Shown: positions 1-6,299, numbered from the stretch's first letter. The stretch is DNA of 7,653 nucleotides from an uncultured Bacilli bacterium (GCA_947625365.1 CANQNZ010000058.1:1-7653); one strand, 5' to 3'. A program made the numbers and translations. The notes: generated by a model from the sequence alone, not told the origin.

Positions 1-1254
1 CCTGGAGTTGGAAAAACTACTCTTTCTATTGGTATTGCCAAAGCCTTAAATAAAGAGTTTTATAAAATAAGTGTAGGAGGTTTAAACGATAGTGGGGAAT
101 TAGTTGGCCATCGTCGTACTTATTTGGGTGCTAATCCCGGAAGAATAATTCAAGGAATAAAAAAATGCAATTCAGCTAACCCTTTAATTTTGATTGATGA
201 AGTTGATAAAATGGTCAAAGATTTTAAAGGAGACCCCGCTAGTAGTTTATTAGATATTTTAGACCCTGAACAAAATAAAATGTTCATTGATAACTATATT
301 GAAGAACCTTTTGATTTATCTAAAGTTTTATTTATCTTAACTGCTAATAGCTTATACGATATTCCAAGTGCTTTGCACGATAGATTAGAAATAATTACTT
401 TATCTTCTTATACCCAATTTGAAAAACTAGATATAGCCAAAAAATATTTATTACCACTTATAAATAAAGAACACTTACTTGAAAATAAGAGTATTAAATT
501 TGCCGATAATATAATTTTATCAATAATTAATCATTATACTAAAGAATCAGGTGTACGTGAGTTAGATAGACAACTTAATAAAATTGTGCGAAAAGTTATA
601 CTAGAAAGTTTAAATGACGAAGCAGAAATAAAGAAAACTATTACTAAAACAGACTTAAAAAAATATTTAGGACCTGTTAAATATGAAAGAAATAATGCGA
701 TTAACTCTTCTAAAGTAGGACTTGTAAATGCTCTAGCTTATACTCCTTTAGGAGGATTAGTATTACCAATTGAAACCGTAATGTATGATGGTAAAGGGGA
801 ACTTTCAACTACGGGATCTTTAGGAAGCGTAATGAAAGAAAGTGCCGAAGTAGCAATATCCTATTTAAAAGCTAATATTAAAAACTTTAATATTGATGAA
901 AATATTTTTAAAACTAAAGATATTCACTTACATGCCTATTCTGGAGATGTTAAGAAAAACGGACCTTCTGCAGGTGTTTCCATTGTAACTTGTATTTTAT
1001 CATTGCTATTAAATCAAAAAATATCTAAAAGTGTGGCAATGACAGGAGAAATGACCTTACAAGGCGAAATATTAAAAGTAGGAGGAGTAAAAGAAAAAAT
1101 TATTGGAGCTTATAATGAAGATATTAAAAAAATATTTATTCCTTTAGGAAATAAAATTGATATTGAAGAGCTTCCTACCAAAATTAAAGATAATGTTGAA
1201 ATAATCTTAGTCAAAGATTATAAAGAAATATATCTTGATTTATTTAAAAAATAA
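1..1254 (+). CDS. lon: Lon ATP-dependent protease, C-terminal 417 residues (5' end outside window)
   Basis: Lon is a cytoplasmic AAA+ serine protease that unfolds and degrades damaged and regulatory proteins. The frame is open from base 1, beginning inside the Walker A loop (PGVGKT, lysine at window residue 5). Walker B is ILIDEVDK (Asp66/Glu67), sensor 1 is in TANS (about 116), the arginine finger in DRLE (about 128) and sensor 2 in GVREL (about 186). The protease domain has the catalytic serine in GPSAG (residue 323, bases 967-969) and the catalytic lysine in GGVKEK (residue 364, bases 1090-1092). The spacing from Walker A to the serine matches the spacing I recall for E. coli Lon. The N-terminal substrate-binding domain, about 350 residues, is missing only because of the window edge. 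The TTG at base 124 is internal (RTYLGA context) and is not a start. All catalytic residues are present, so the enzyme should be active. A hairpin terminator follows the stop. Confidence 0.97.
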   Translation, partial: PGVGKTTLSIGIAKALNKEFYKISVGGLNDSGELVGHRRTYLGANPGRIIQGIKKCNSANPLILIDEVDKMVKDFKGDPASSLLDILDPEQNKMFIDNYIEEPFDLSKVLFILTANSLYDIPSALHDRLEIITLSSYTQFEKLDIAKKYLLPLINKEHLLENKSIKFADNIILSIINHYTKESGVRELDRQLNKIVRKVILESLNDEAEIKKTITKTDLKKYLGPVKYERNNAINSSKVGLVNALAYTPLGGLVLPIETVMYDGKGELSTTGSLGSVMKESAEVAISYLKANIKNFNIDENIFKTKDIHLHAYSGDVKKNGPSAGVSIVTCILSLLLNQKISKSVAMTGEMTLQGEILKVGGVKEKIIGAYNEDIKKIFIPLGNKIDIEELPTKIKDNVEIILVKDYKEIYLDLFKK

Positions 1255-1278
1255 AAGTTCTGGAAACAGAGCTTTTTT
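1253..1278 (+). terminator. Rho-independent terminator after lon
   Basis: The stem AAGTTCTG / CAGAGCTT (8 bp with one G-U pair) closes a GAAA tetraloop and runs into a six-T tract at 1273-1278. Two further A-T pairs can extend it back into the lon stop codon. It separates lon from the spoVID-like gene, which starts 31 bases later, so that gene probably depends on read-through or on a promoter I could not place. Confidence 0.85.
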
Positions 1279-1308
1279 CATATATTCAAAGTAGAAAGGA
1301 TGATGATA

Positions 1309-2010
1309 ATGAAAATTAAAGTCCCATTTACAAAGGATATACTTTTTAAAAGTAAAATTGCTGAGATAACTTCTATTTCTTTAGAACATGAATTATCACT
1401 GGATAATAATGAAGTAGGAGGAGTATTTATAGTTAGTGGCGATTATAAAACTCATGAAGTTTGTGTTAATAAAGAAACATTTGAATATAAACTGCCATTT
1501 AATGTAGAAATTACAGAAAATATTGATAAAGATACTTTAAATTTTGAAATTATTGATTTTTATTATGACATAGTAGGTGATGATACTCTAAGAGTTAACA
1601 TTGAATTTGAAGTTTCAGCTGAGGTTATAAAAGAAGAAGAAGTTGAAGAAGTTTCGGAGGATAGAGAAAGTGTTATTACGCCGGAAATAGCTGATTTTGA
1701 GCAGGTACCACCAGAGATTACCGAAGTTCCTTTAGAACAAATAGAACCGCCGGAAATAACACCTGAAGAAAAAATGCCAGATGAAAATAGATTAAATGAA
1801 GAAGAGAAAAAAACAATTATAAATGCTATTTCTGGTGATAATGATGATGAATATATTACTTATAATGTTCATATTGTAAGACAAATGGAAACTTTAGAAA
1901 GTATATGTGAAACTTATAATGCTAATATAGAATTAGTAAAAGAATATAATAATATAGATACTATAAATATTGGTGATAAAATAATAATTCCTGAAGAAAA
2001 AGATGAGTAG
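1309..2010 (+). CDS. spoVID: SpoVID-like spore coat morphogenetic protein with C-terminal LysM
   Basis: SpoVID encases the forespore with coat protein and acts in the mother cell with SpoIVA. In this 233-residue product, residues 1-105 resemble the SpoVID N-terminal domain (PFTKDILF, then ITSISLEHELS and VSGDYK, a beta-rich pattern). Residues 106-180 are an acidic, proline-containing linker rich in Glu (PPEI, PLEQIEPPEI). Residues 184-229 form a LysM domain (YNVHIVRQMETLESIC to INIGDKIIIP). B. subtilis SpoVID is about 575 residues, so this is a compact version with a much shorter linker. ATG 1309 is preferred over ATG 1300 and 1303 because GAAAGGA (1294-1300) sits 8 bases before it; the two earlier ATGs overlap or abut that site. 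The last 8 bases overlap the ysxE-like gene, as expected for translational coupling. Identity rests on domain order plus neighbours. A generic LysM coat protein (SafA-like) is the alternative. Confidence 0.85.
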   Translation: MKIKVPFTKDILFKSKIAEITSISLEHELSLDNNEVGGVFIVSGDYKTHEVCVNKETFEYKLPFNVEITENIDKDTLNFEIIDFYYDIVGDDTLRVNIEFEVSAEVIKEEEVEEVSEDRESVITPEIADFEQVPPEITEVPLEQIEPPEITPEEKMPDENRLNEEEKKTIINAISGDNDDEYITYNVHIVRQMETLESICETYNANIELVKEYNNIDTINIGDKIIIPEEKDE

Positions 2011-2902
2011 GACTTTAGATGTTTTAAAAAAAGTATATAAACCCTTAAGAGTAACTTTAAAAGGAAAAGCTACTATTTTAGAAACAACTTCAGGTAAGTT
2101 TTTAGTTAAAGATAAAAATAATAAAGATATAAAAAAAGTTTTTAACTATTTAAAATCTCGTAACTTTGACTGTTTTCCTAGCTTAGTTGATGATAATAGA
2201 GTCGATTTAAACGTTTATGAATATATTGATGATGTAGATATGCCTAAAGAGCAAAAAGGGTTAGATATGGTTGATGTAGTGGCAATGTTACATAGCAAAA
2301 CAACTTATTATAAAACTGTTAGTGAAGATAAATATAAAGAAATTTATGAAAATATCTTAAATAACATTAATTATCTTACGAGTTATTATAATAAATTATT
2401 TAGTAGAATAGAAAACCAAATATATATGGCTCCTTCATCTTATTTATTAATTCGTAATTCATCTAAGATAATGGCTTCCTTAGATTTTGCTAAAGAGCAA
2501 TTAGATGAGTGGTATGAAAAAGCTAAAACTAAAAATAAAGAAAGAGTATCTTTAATTCATAATAAACTTTCTACTGACCATTTTATAAGAGGAGATAAAG
2601 GATATTTAATTAGTTGGGAAGATGCCAAAATAGATACTCCAGTGTTAGACTTAGTCACTTTTTATAAAAATGAATATTTTAATATTGATTTTGAAACTAT
2701 TTTAGAAAAATATTTGCAAAAATCACCTTTACAAGAAGATGAAAAAAAACTATTTTTTATTCTTATTTCTTTAATCCCCGAAATAAAATTAACTGATAAT
2801 GAATTTATTAATTGTAAGAACGTTAGAATGTCTCTTGATTATCTTTATATTACGGAAAGTTTAATAAGGCCATACTATGCGATAAAGGAAGAAGAAAAGT
2901 AA
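2003..2902 (+). CDS. ysxE: YsxE/CotS-family kinase-fold spore coat protein, probable pseudokinase
   Basis: This 299-residue protein looks like the CotS/YsxE branch of the aminoglycoside-phosphotransferase fold found in spore coats. Visible landmarks are a possible ATP-loop lysine (GKFLVK, Lys36), a hinge-like VYEYID (71-76), the leading helix DVVAMLHSKT (91-100), a catalytic-loop equivalent HNKLSTDHF (186-194) and a metal-loop equivalent ISWEDAKIDTPVLDL (203-217). In active relatives the loop is H-x-D and the metal motif begins I-D; here these positions are Lys188 and Ser204, so phosphotransfer is doubtful. I recall YsxE itself having a similar HGK-type loop. The gene starts inside the end of spoVID (ATGAGTAG overlap) with only a weak GAAG/GAAAAAG upstream, which suggests coupled translation. 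B. subtilis has the same spoVID-ysxE pair. The 3' end overlaps a small convergent gene by 42 bases. Confidence 0.82.
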   Translation: MSRTLDVLKKVYKPLRVTLKGKATILETTSGKFLVKDKNNKDIKKVFNYLKSRNFDCFPSLVDDNRVDLNVYEYIDDVDMPKEQKGLDMVDVVAMLHSKTTYYKTVSEDKYKEIYENILNNINYLTSYYNKLFSRIENQIYMAPSSYLLIRNSSKIMASLDFAKEQLDEWYEKAKTKNKERVSLIHNKLSTDHFIRGDKGYLISWEDAKIDTPVLDLVTFYKNEYFNIDFETILEKYLQKSPLQEDEKKLFFILISLIPEIKLTDNEFINCKNVRMSLDYLYITESLIRPYYAIKEEEK

Positions 2903-3040
2903 AGCTACTTCAATTAAAAGAATAAAAATATTAAAACGTAAAGGTAAAATTAAAGTAATTATTACCTGATAAAAAATTAAAATTGATAAAGCAATAATAG
3001 CAAATACACTAAAGACACCGCCGCCTTTATTTGGATACAT
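2861..3040 (-). CDS. Small two-helix membrane protein, function unknown
   Basis: This 59-residue protein is not recognised. A short polar start (MYPNKGGG) is followed by a hydrophobic segment at about residues 9-33, a PLRFN turn and a second hydrophobic segment at about 39-56, ending in IVWPY. It is therefore probably a small hairpin-type inner-membrane protein. The start ATG at 3040 is chosen because AAAGGTG (minus strand, 3053-3047) lies 6 bases before it. In-frame ATG 3046 and GTG 3049 touch or overlap that site and are less likely. Its last 42 bases overlap the end of the ysxE-like gene in convergent orientation, and the + strand terminator at 3095 lies beyond its start, so it would be covered by antisense RNA from spoVID-ysxE. 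Its place beside two coat genes makes a sporulation role possible, but that is inference. Good Shine-Dalgarno, amphipathic layout and matched stop favour a real gene; short length is the main doubt. Confidence 0.6.
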   Translation of the reverse strand: MYPNKGGGVFSVFAIIALSILIFYQVIITLILPLRFNIFILLIEVALLFFFLYRIVWPY

Positions 3041-3094
3041 ATTCATCACCTTTACTTATATGATATGTTAAAAAAATTTAAACAAATAGGCTCT

Positions 3095-3122
3095 AAGCAC
3101 ATTATGTGCTTTTTTTGTTTTT
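3095..3122 (+). terminator. Rho-independent terminator of the spoVID-ysxE transcript
   Basis: The hairpin AAGCACA-TTA-TGTGCTT (7-bp perfect stem, 3-base loop, 3095-3111) is followed by a T-rich run interrupted by one G to base 3122. The T tract lies on the + strand side only, so it terminates rightward transcription. It sits 192 bases past the ysxE stop, and the small minus-strand gene lies in between. Confidence 0.8.
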
Positions 3123-3127
3123 AAGAA

Positions 3128-3157
3128 GGTTTAAATTTGGTTTTTGGCATTTAAACC
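3128..3157. promoter_or_regulatory. 9-bp inverted repeat over the sirtuin promoter, candidate operator
   Basis: GGTTTAAAT (3128-3136) and ATTTAAACC (3149-3157) are perfect inverted copies separated by 12 bases, with half-site centres 21 bp apart (about two helical turns). The right half-site includes the last base of the proposed -35 hexamer and enters the spacer. A further 8-of-9 copy in the same orientation as the right half (ATTTAAACA) lies at 3076-3084, between the terminator and the small minus-strand gene. The geometry fits a dimeric repressor site. An RNA hairpin is less likely because the repeat would lie upstream of the transcript start. TTTAAA itself is cheap in AT-rich DNA, and the flanking GG/CC give most of the specificity. 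Confidence 0.45.
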
Positions 3158-3172
3158 ATAGAATATTATGAT
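3144..3172 (+). promoter_or_regulatory. Sigma-A type promoter of the sirtuin operon
   Basis: TTGGCA (3144-3149, one or two changes from TTGACA) is spaced by exactly 17 bases from TATGAT (3167-3172, one change from TATAAT). An overlapping alternative -10, TATACT, lies at 3172-3177. A start near 3180 would give a leader of about 60 bases before the sirtuin ATG. It is the best vegetative promoter match I see in the window. Confidence 0.65.
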
Positions 3173-3238
3173 ATACTATAAAAGAAGGAAAGTTAAAAGG
3201 ATAAATGAAAATTAAACATTAGAAAAAAGGAAGTTTAT

Positions 3239-3955
3239 ATGAATGAAAAAATAAATAAATTACAAGAAATGATTAATGAATGTCATCACATCGTAGTTTT
3301 TACAGGGGCAGGTGTTTCTACTGATAGTGGTATTAAAGATTTTCGTAGTAAAGATGGTTTATATAGCCAAAAAACTAAGTATCCTGCCGAATATATGTTA
3401 AGCAGTGATATGTTTTTTAAACATCCTGTAGAATTTTATGAATATTATAAAGATAATTTTAATACCTTAAACGTAATGCCCAATGATACACATAAATATT
3501 TAAAAAAATTAGAAGACGAAGGGAAATTAAAAGCAATCATTACGCAAAATATTGATGGTTTACACACTAAAGCCGGTAGTAAAAATGTTTTAGAAATCCA
3601 TGGAACTATCTATGATAATCATTGTTTAAATTGTGGTAAATACTACGATGGTAATTATGTTTTTAATAGCAAAAGCATTCCTAAATGTGAATGCGGTGGC
3701 ATAATTAAACCAGATGTTACTTTATATGGCGAGATGCTTCCTCCTGCCTTTTTAGAAGCTGAAGAGTGTATTAAACAAGCTGATATGTTATTAGTTTTAG
3801 GTACTTCTTTAAAGGTGGAGCCAGCTAGCAGTTTAATATTATATTTTAAAGGTAAATATTTGGTTATAATTAATAAAGATGAAACCACCTATGATACGCG
3901 CTTTAATTTAGTAATAAATGCTCCTTTAAAAGAAGTATTTAAAAGATTAAAATAG
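3239..3955 (+). CDS. Sir2-family NAD-dependent protein deacylase (sirtuin)
   Basis: Sirtuins remove acyl groups from protein lysines while consuming NAD+, giving nicotinamide and O-acyl-ADP-ribose. This 238-residue protein is a normal length for a bacterial cytoplasmic sirtuin. It has the NAD-binding GAGVSTDSGIKDFR (23-36), TQNIDGLH (102-109) with the ribose/nicotinamide-contacting Gln-Asn-Ile-Asp, the catalytic His121 in EIHGT, and a Zn site of Cys129, Cys132, Cys150 and Cys152 (CLNC and CEC). GTSLKVEP (188-195) and INKDET (211-216) complete the NAD pocket. The final zinc pair is C-x-C, tighter than the usual C-x2-C. The start has AAGGAAG six bases upstream. It heads a tight operon with an unknown membrane-anchored protein and trxB; its stop codon overlaps the next ribosome binding site. 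The acyl preference cannot be told from sequence. The symbols cobB and srtN are used for homologues, and I leave it unnamed. Confidence 0.95.
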   Translation: MNEKINKLQEMINECHHIVVFTGAGVSTDSGIKDFRSKDGLYSQKTKYPAEYMLSSDMFFKHPVEFYEYYKDNFNTLNVMPNDTHKYLKKLEDEGKLKAIITQNIDGLHTKAGSKNVLEIHGTIYDNHCLNCGKYYDGNYVFNSKSIPKCECGGIIKPDVTLYGEMLPPAFLEAEECIKQADMLLVLGTSLKVEPASSLILYFKGKYLVIINKDETTYDTRFNLVINAPLKEVFKRLK

Positions 3956-3963
3956 GAGGTAAA

Positions 3964-4692
3964 ATGAAAAAAAGATATTTAATTATAATGATAATTTTAA
4001 TTACTTTACTTTTAGGTTATATAGGTTATAAAAGTTTTTGCTTATATTACTATAACCCTAAACAAATAAACAAACAGGATTTTGAAAAAATAAGAAAGGG
4101 ATTAGTTTTTAAAGAGGATATTATTTTAAAAAATAATAATAATGTTACAGATTATTTTGAAAAAGAGAATATGAAAATTCGTAATGATTTTCAAGATTTT
4201 TATCAAAAAGATAATTGGTATATTTTAAAAAATAGTAATAAAGATAATCAGGTAGCTTTTGCTATGGCCGCGGCTACTCAAACATATCTAGATTATTTAA
4301 AGGAGCAAGATATCACAGTATATGGTGCCTCCTTAAAAAATACTAGTAATAAAGACCGAATTGATTTTTTAGAAAGTAATCAAATTAAAAATGATATAGA
4401 CTTTTTTAAATTTATGAGTAAGCAAAAATATCCTAGTTTTAATATTTTAACTCCCGTTAAGAAAATGAAAAAAGTATATTCAACTTATATTATATTTAAT
4501 ATTATAATGCCATCGGTTAATTATATTAATGAAATAAAAGGTGATTATGAAGGTTATATTTTAAATTTAGATAATGTTAAAGAAGTAAGTATTTTAAAAA
4601 ATAATAAAAGATATATTTTTACTTTTTTAGGAAAAGATTATTTTACTGATGAGTATGTAAAAGATTTGCTAAATACTATAGTAATAGAGTAA
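3964..4692 (+). CDS. Membrane-anchored protein of unknown function
   Basis: I do not recognise this 242-residue protein. It begins with a positively charged MKKR and a hydrophobic segment at about residues 5-24. A lone cysteine at 26 lacks a lipobox, so it is probably an uncleaved signal anchor with the rest outside the membrane. The exported part is rich in Lys, Asn and aromatic residues and has no cysteine pair, metal motif or repeat I can identify. The stretch around residues 95-110 (QVAFAMAAATQTYLDYL) looks like a small-residue helix, and the C-terminal part (IIFNIIMPSVNYI, KRYIFTFLGK) looks like a beta-rich fold. AGGAGGT overlaps the sirtuin stop and lies 4 bases from the ATG, an almost ideal site implying coupled, strong translation. 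The trxB gene begins 13 bases after its stop. The operon suggests a link to redox or envelope stress, which is inference only. Confidence 0.85.
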   Translation: MKKRYLIIMIILITLLLGYIGYKSFCLYYYNPKQINKQDFEKIRKGLVFKEDIILKNNNNVTDYFEKENMKIRNDFQDFYQKDNWYILKNSNKDNQVAFAMAAATQTYLDYLKEQDITVYGASLKNTSNKDRIDFLESNQIKNDIDFFKFMSKQKYPSFNILTPVKKMKKVYSTYIIFNIIMPSVNYINEIKGDYEGYILNLDNVKEVSILKNNKRYIFTFLGKDYFTDEYVKDLLNTIVIE

Positions 4693-4705
4693 GGAAGATG
4701 AAAAA

Positions 4706-5596
4706 ATGTATGATGTAATTATTGTTGGCGCAGGCCCTGCGGGTCTTACAAGTGCTTTATATTTAAAAAGAGCTAATAAAAAAGTATTAGTTATTGAAGC
4801 TAAAAATTATGGAGGGCAAATAATTAATGCTCATAAAGTTGAAAATTATCCTGGTATTGTTTCTATATCAGGTTTTGATTTTGCTACTAATTTATATAAT
4901 CAAGTAAAAGCTTTAAATACGGAAATAATTTTTGAAACAGTTCTTAAAGTAACCGAAGATAAAACAGTTATTACTAATAAGAATAAGTATCAAGCTAAAG
5001 CAGTAATTATTGCCACTGGTTCAGAAAATCGTAAATTAAATATTTTAAAAGAGCCGGATTATGTTGGCAAAGGGGTCTCTTATTGTGCTACATGCGATGG
5101 TAATTTTTATAAGGATAAAGTTATTGCGGTAGTTGGCGGAGGAAATACAGCTTTAGAAGATGCCTTATATTTATCTAACATAGCCTCTAAAGTTTATTTA
5201 ATTCATCGCACGGAGATTTTTCGAGGAGAAGAAAGATATTTAGAAGAAATTAAAACTAAAGAAAATATTGAATTAATTTTAAATTCTAACGTTATATCTT
5301 TAAATGGGCAAGAAAGGTTAGAAAGTATAATTGTTGAAGATAATTCTGGTAATACTAGGCAAATTGAAGTAGAAGGGTTATTTATAGCAGTAGGACAAGA
5401 GCCTAAAAATGAAATATTTAAAAACGTGGTTGATTTAGACCAAAAGGGTTATATCATCACTACCGATGGTGTACATACTAAAACGGAAGGTATATATGCC
5501 GCAGGTGATACTCGCCAGAAAATTTTAAGACAACTTACAACAGCAGTTAGTGACGGGAGTATTGCTGCTACATTAGCAATTAAAGAAATGAAATAA
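4706..5596 (+). CDS. trxB: Thioredoxin reductase-like FAD disulfide reductase
   Basis: Thioredoxin reductase passes electrons from NADPH through FAD and a Cys pair to thioredoxin in the cytoplasm. At 296 residues it is slightly shorter than the usual 305-320. The FAD dinucleotide fold GAGPAG (8-13), the redox pair CATC (Cys127, Cys130), the pyridine-nucleotide fold GGGNTALEDA (144-153) and the closing AAGD (265-268) are all present. The segment that usually reads HRRxxFR and grips the NADPH 2'-phosphate reads HRTEIFR here (167-173), so one arginine is replaced by threonine. This could loosen preference for NADPH over NADH or mark a different donor. The ATG has AAGGAAG seven bases upstream. 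It is the third gene of the sirtuin operon. No thioredoxin gene is in the window. Related low-GC flavoenzymes with other partners are a minor alternative. Confidence 0.93.
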   Translation: MYDVIIVGAGPAGLTSALYLKRANKKVLVIEAKNYGGQIINAHKVENYPGIVSISGFDFATNLYNQVKALNTEIIFETVLKVTEDKTVITNKNKYQAKAVIIATGSENRKLNILKEPDYVGKGVSYCATCDGNFYKDKVIAVVGGGNTALEDALYLSNIASKVYLIHRTEIFRGEERYLEEIKTKENIELILNSNVISLNGQERLESIIVEDNSGNTRQIEVEGLFIAVGQEPKNEIFKNVVDLDQKGYIITTDGVHTKTEGIYAAGDTRQKILRQLTTAVSDGSIAATLAIKEMK

Positions 5597-5609
5597 TTAA
5601 TAAAAATTG

Positions 5610-5615
5610 AAGGTG
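5610..5615 (+). promoter_or_regulatory. Ribosome binding site fixing a TTG start
   Basis: AAGGTG ends 6 bases before the TTG at 5622. The in-frame TTG at 5607 lies upstream of this site and has no site of its own, so 5622 is the likely start of the glycosylase-like gene. Confidence 0.7.
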
Positions 5616-5621
5616 AAGACT

Positions 5622-6293
5622 TTGAAAATTGCAGATTTAATAAAAGAATATGATAAAATGCAAATCAAATATGGAGCAAAAAATTTAAATTCTATATATA
5701 ATGGTGGATGCGAAGAAAAACCTAATATTTGTTTTGTATTTATGAACCCAACAGGAAGAAATATTGCTAGTGATAAGTCTTGGCATGGAAGAAAATCACC
5801 GTGGCTAGGCACAAAAAATATTTGGAAATTATTTTATAAAGTTGATTTAATAAGGGAAGAAACATTTAATGCTATTCAAACTAAAAAACCAAAAGATTGG
5901 GATTACGCATTTTGTGATTATGTTTATAAAGAGTTAGAAAATAATAAAATATTTGTTACCAATTTAGGAAAATGTACCCAAGTTGATGCTAGAGCGCTAC
6001 CTGATAAAGTATTAAAAAAATATTTGCATTTATTATTTCAAGAAATTGATATAATTAAACCTAAAATTATTATTACTTTAGGGAATCAAGTTAGTTCTAT
6101 TATTTTAAATAAAAAAATTTCCGTATCGGAAAATAGAAAAGTATGTCATGAATTAAAAATCAAGAAAAATATCTATAAAGTTTATCCTGTTTATTATCCT
6201 GTAGGAAATGGTATATTTAATATGGATAAAGCCGTAGAAGATATAAAATGGATAATAGAAAATGAAATAAAAGAAAAACTTATTGAGGTGTAA
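5622..6293 (+). CDS. Uracil-DNA glycosylase superfamily protein with atypical motifs
   Basis: The 223-residue product has the motif order of the uracil-DNA glycosylase fold. CFVFMNPTGRN (37-47) is the equivalent of the first active-site loop (GxxPG). PWLGTKNIWKLF (60-71) follows it, then VTNLGKC (112-118, like VTNxVKC). KPKIIITLGNQVSSIIL (146-162) matches PKxIxxLGxxA, and VYPVYYPVGNG (188-198) is the equivalent of the HPS loop. Superfamily members cut the base-sugar bond of damaged or modified bases. Here the acidic water-activating residue expected in motif 1 is not obvious, and the histidine of the last motif is a tyrosine, so uracil removal cannot be assumed. Cysteines at 30, 37, 98, 118 and 175 do not form the pattern of iron-sulfur family 4 enzymes. 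It starts with TTG 25 bases after trxB with no terminator between, so it may be co-transcribed. Its ribosome-site neighbour is the hydrolase gene. A host repair protein or a phage-directed glycosylase are both possible. Confidence 0.78.
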   Translation: MKIADLIKEYDKMQIKYGAKNLNSIYNGGCEEKPNICFVFMNPTGRNIASDKSWHGRKSPWLGTKNIWKLFYKVDLIREETFNAIQTKKPKDWDYAFCDYVYKELENNKIFVTNLGKCTQVDARALPDKVLKKYLHLLFQEIDIIKPKIIITLGNQVSSIILNKKISVSENRKVCHELKIKKNIYKVYPVYYPVGNGIFNMDKAVEDIKWIIENEIKEKLIEV

Positions 6294-6299
6294 CTAGAT

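Noticed and set aside
124..126. TTG as the start of the protease gene
   Set aside because: The frame is open from base 1 and the residues before it (Walker A PGVGKT, GHRRTY) are conserved Lon sequence, so the gene simply enters from the left.
1279..1286. CATATATT as a sigma-E -10 element for the spoVID-like gene
   Set aside because: It matches CATACAnT in 6 of 7 fixed positions, but no ATATT-like -35 is found 14-15 bases upstream, where the lon terminator lies.
3051..3075. Sigma-K -10 (CATAnnnTA) for the small minus-strand gene
   Set aside because: CATATCATA fits on the minus strand, but the -35 AC is missing and the element would leave almost no leader before the ribosome binding site.
3205..3222. 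Five-codon leader peptide (MKIKH) before the sirtuin
   Set aside because: AAAAGGA precedes it, but such tiny frames arise easily in AT-rich leaders and there is no regulatory codon run or attenuator hairpin.
3655..3888. Minus-strand open frame inside the sirtuin
   Set aside because: It is fully covered by the well-supported sirtuin gene, resembles no protein and has no good start signal.
3964..4044. Lipoprotein signal in the anchored protein
   Set aside because: The only nearby cysteine (residue 26) is preceded by KSF, not a lipobox, so a signal anchor is the better reading.
5607..5609. Upstream TTG as start of the glycosylase-like gene
   Set aside because: The ribosome binding site AAGGTG lies downstream of it and is correctly spaced for the TTG at 5622.
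5597..5812. Minus-strand open frame opposite the start of the glycosylase-like gene
   Set aside because: It mirrors the conserved MNPTGRN and WLGTKN coding segment of the + strand and has no support of its own.
5622..6293. Iron-sulfur (family 4) uracil-DNA glycosylase
   Set aside because: The N-terminal CxxC pair and the second cysteine pair of that family are absent.
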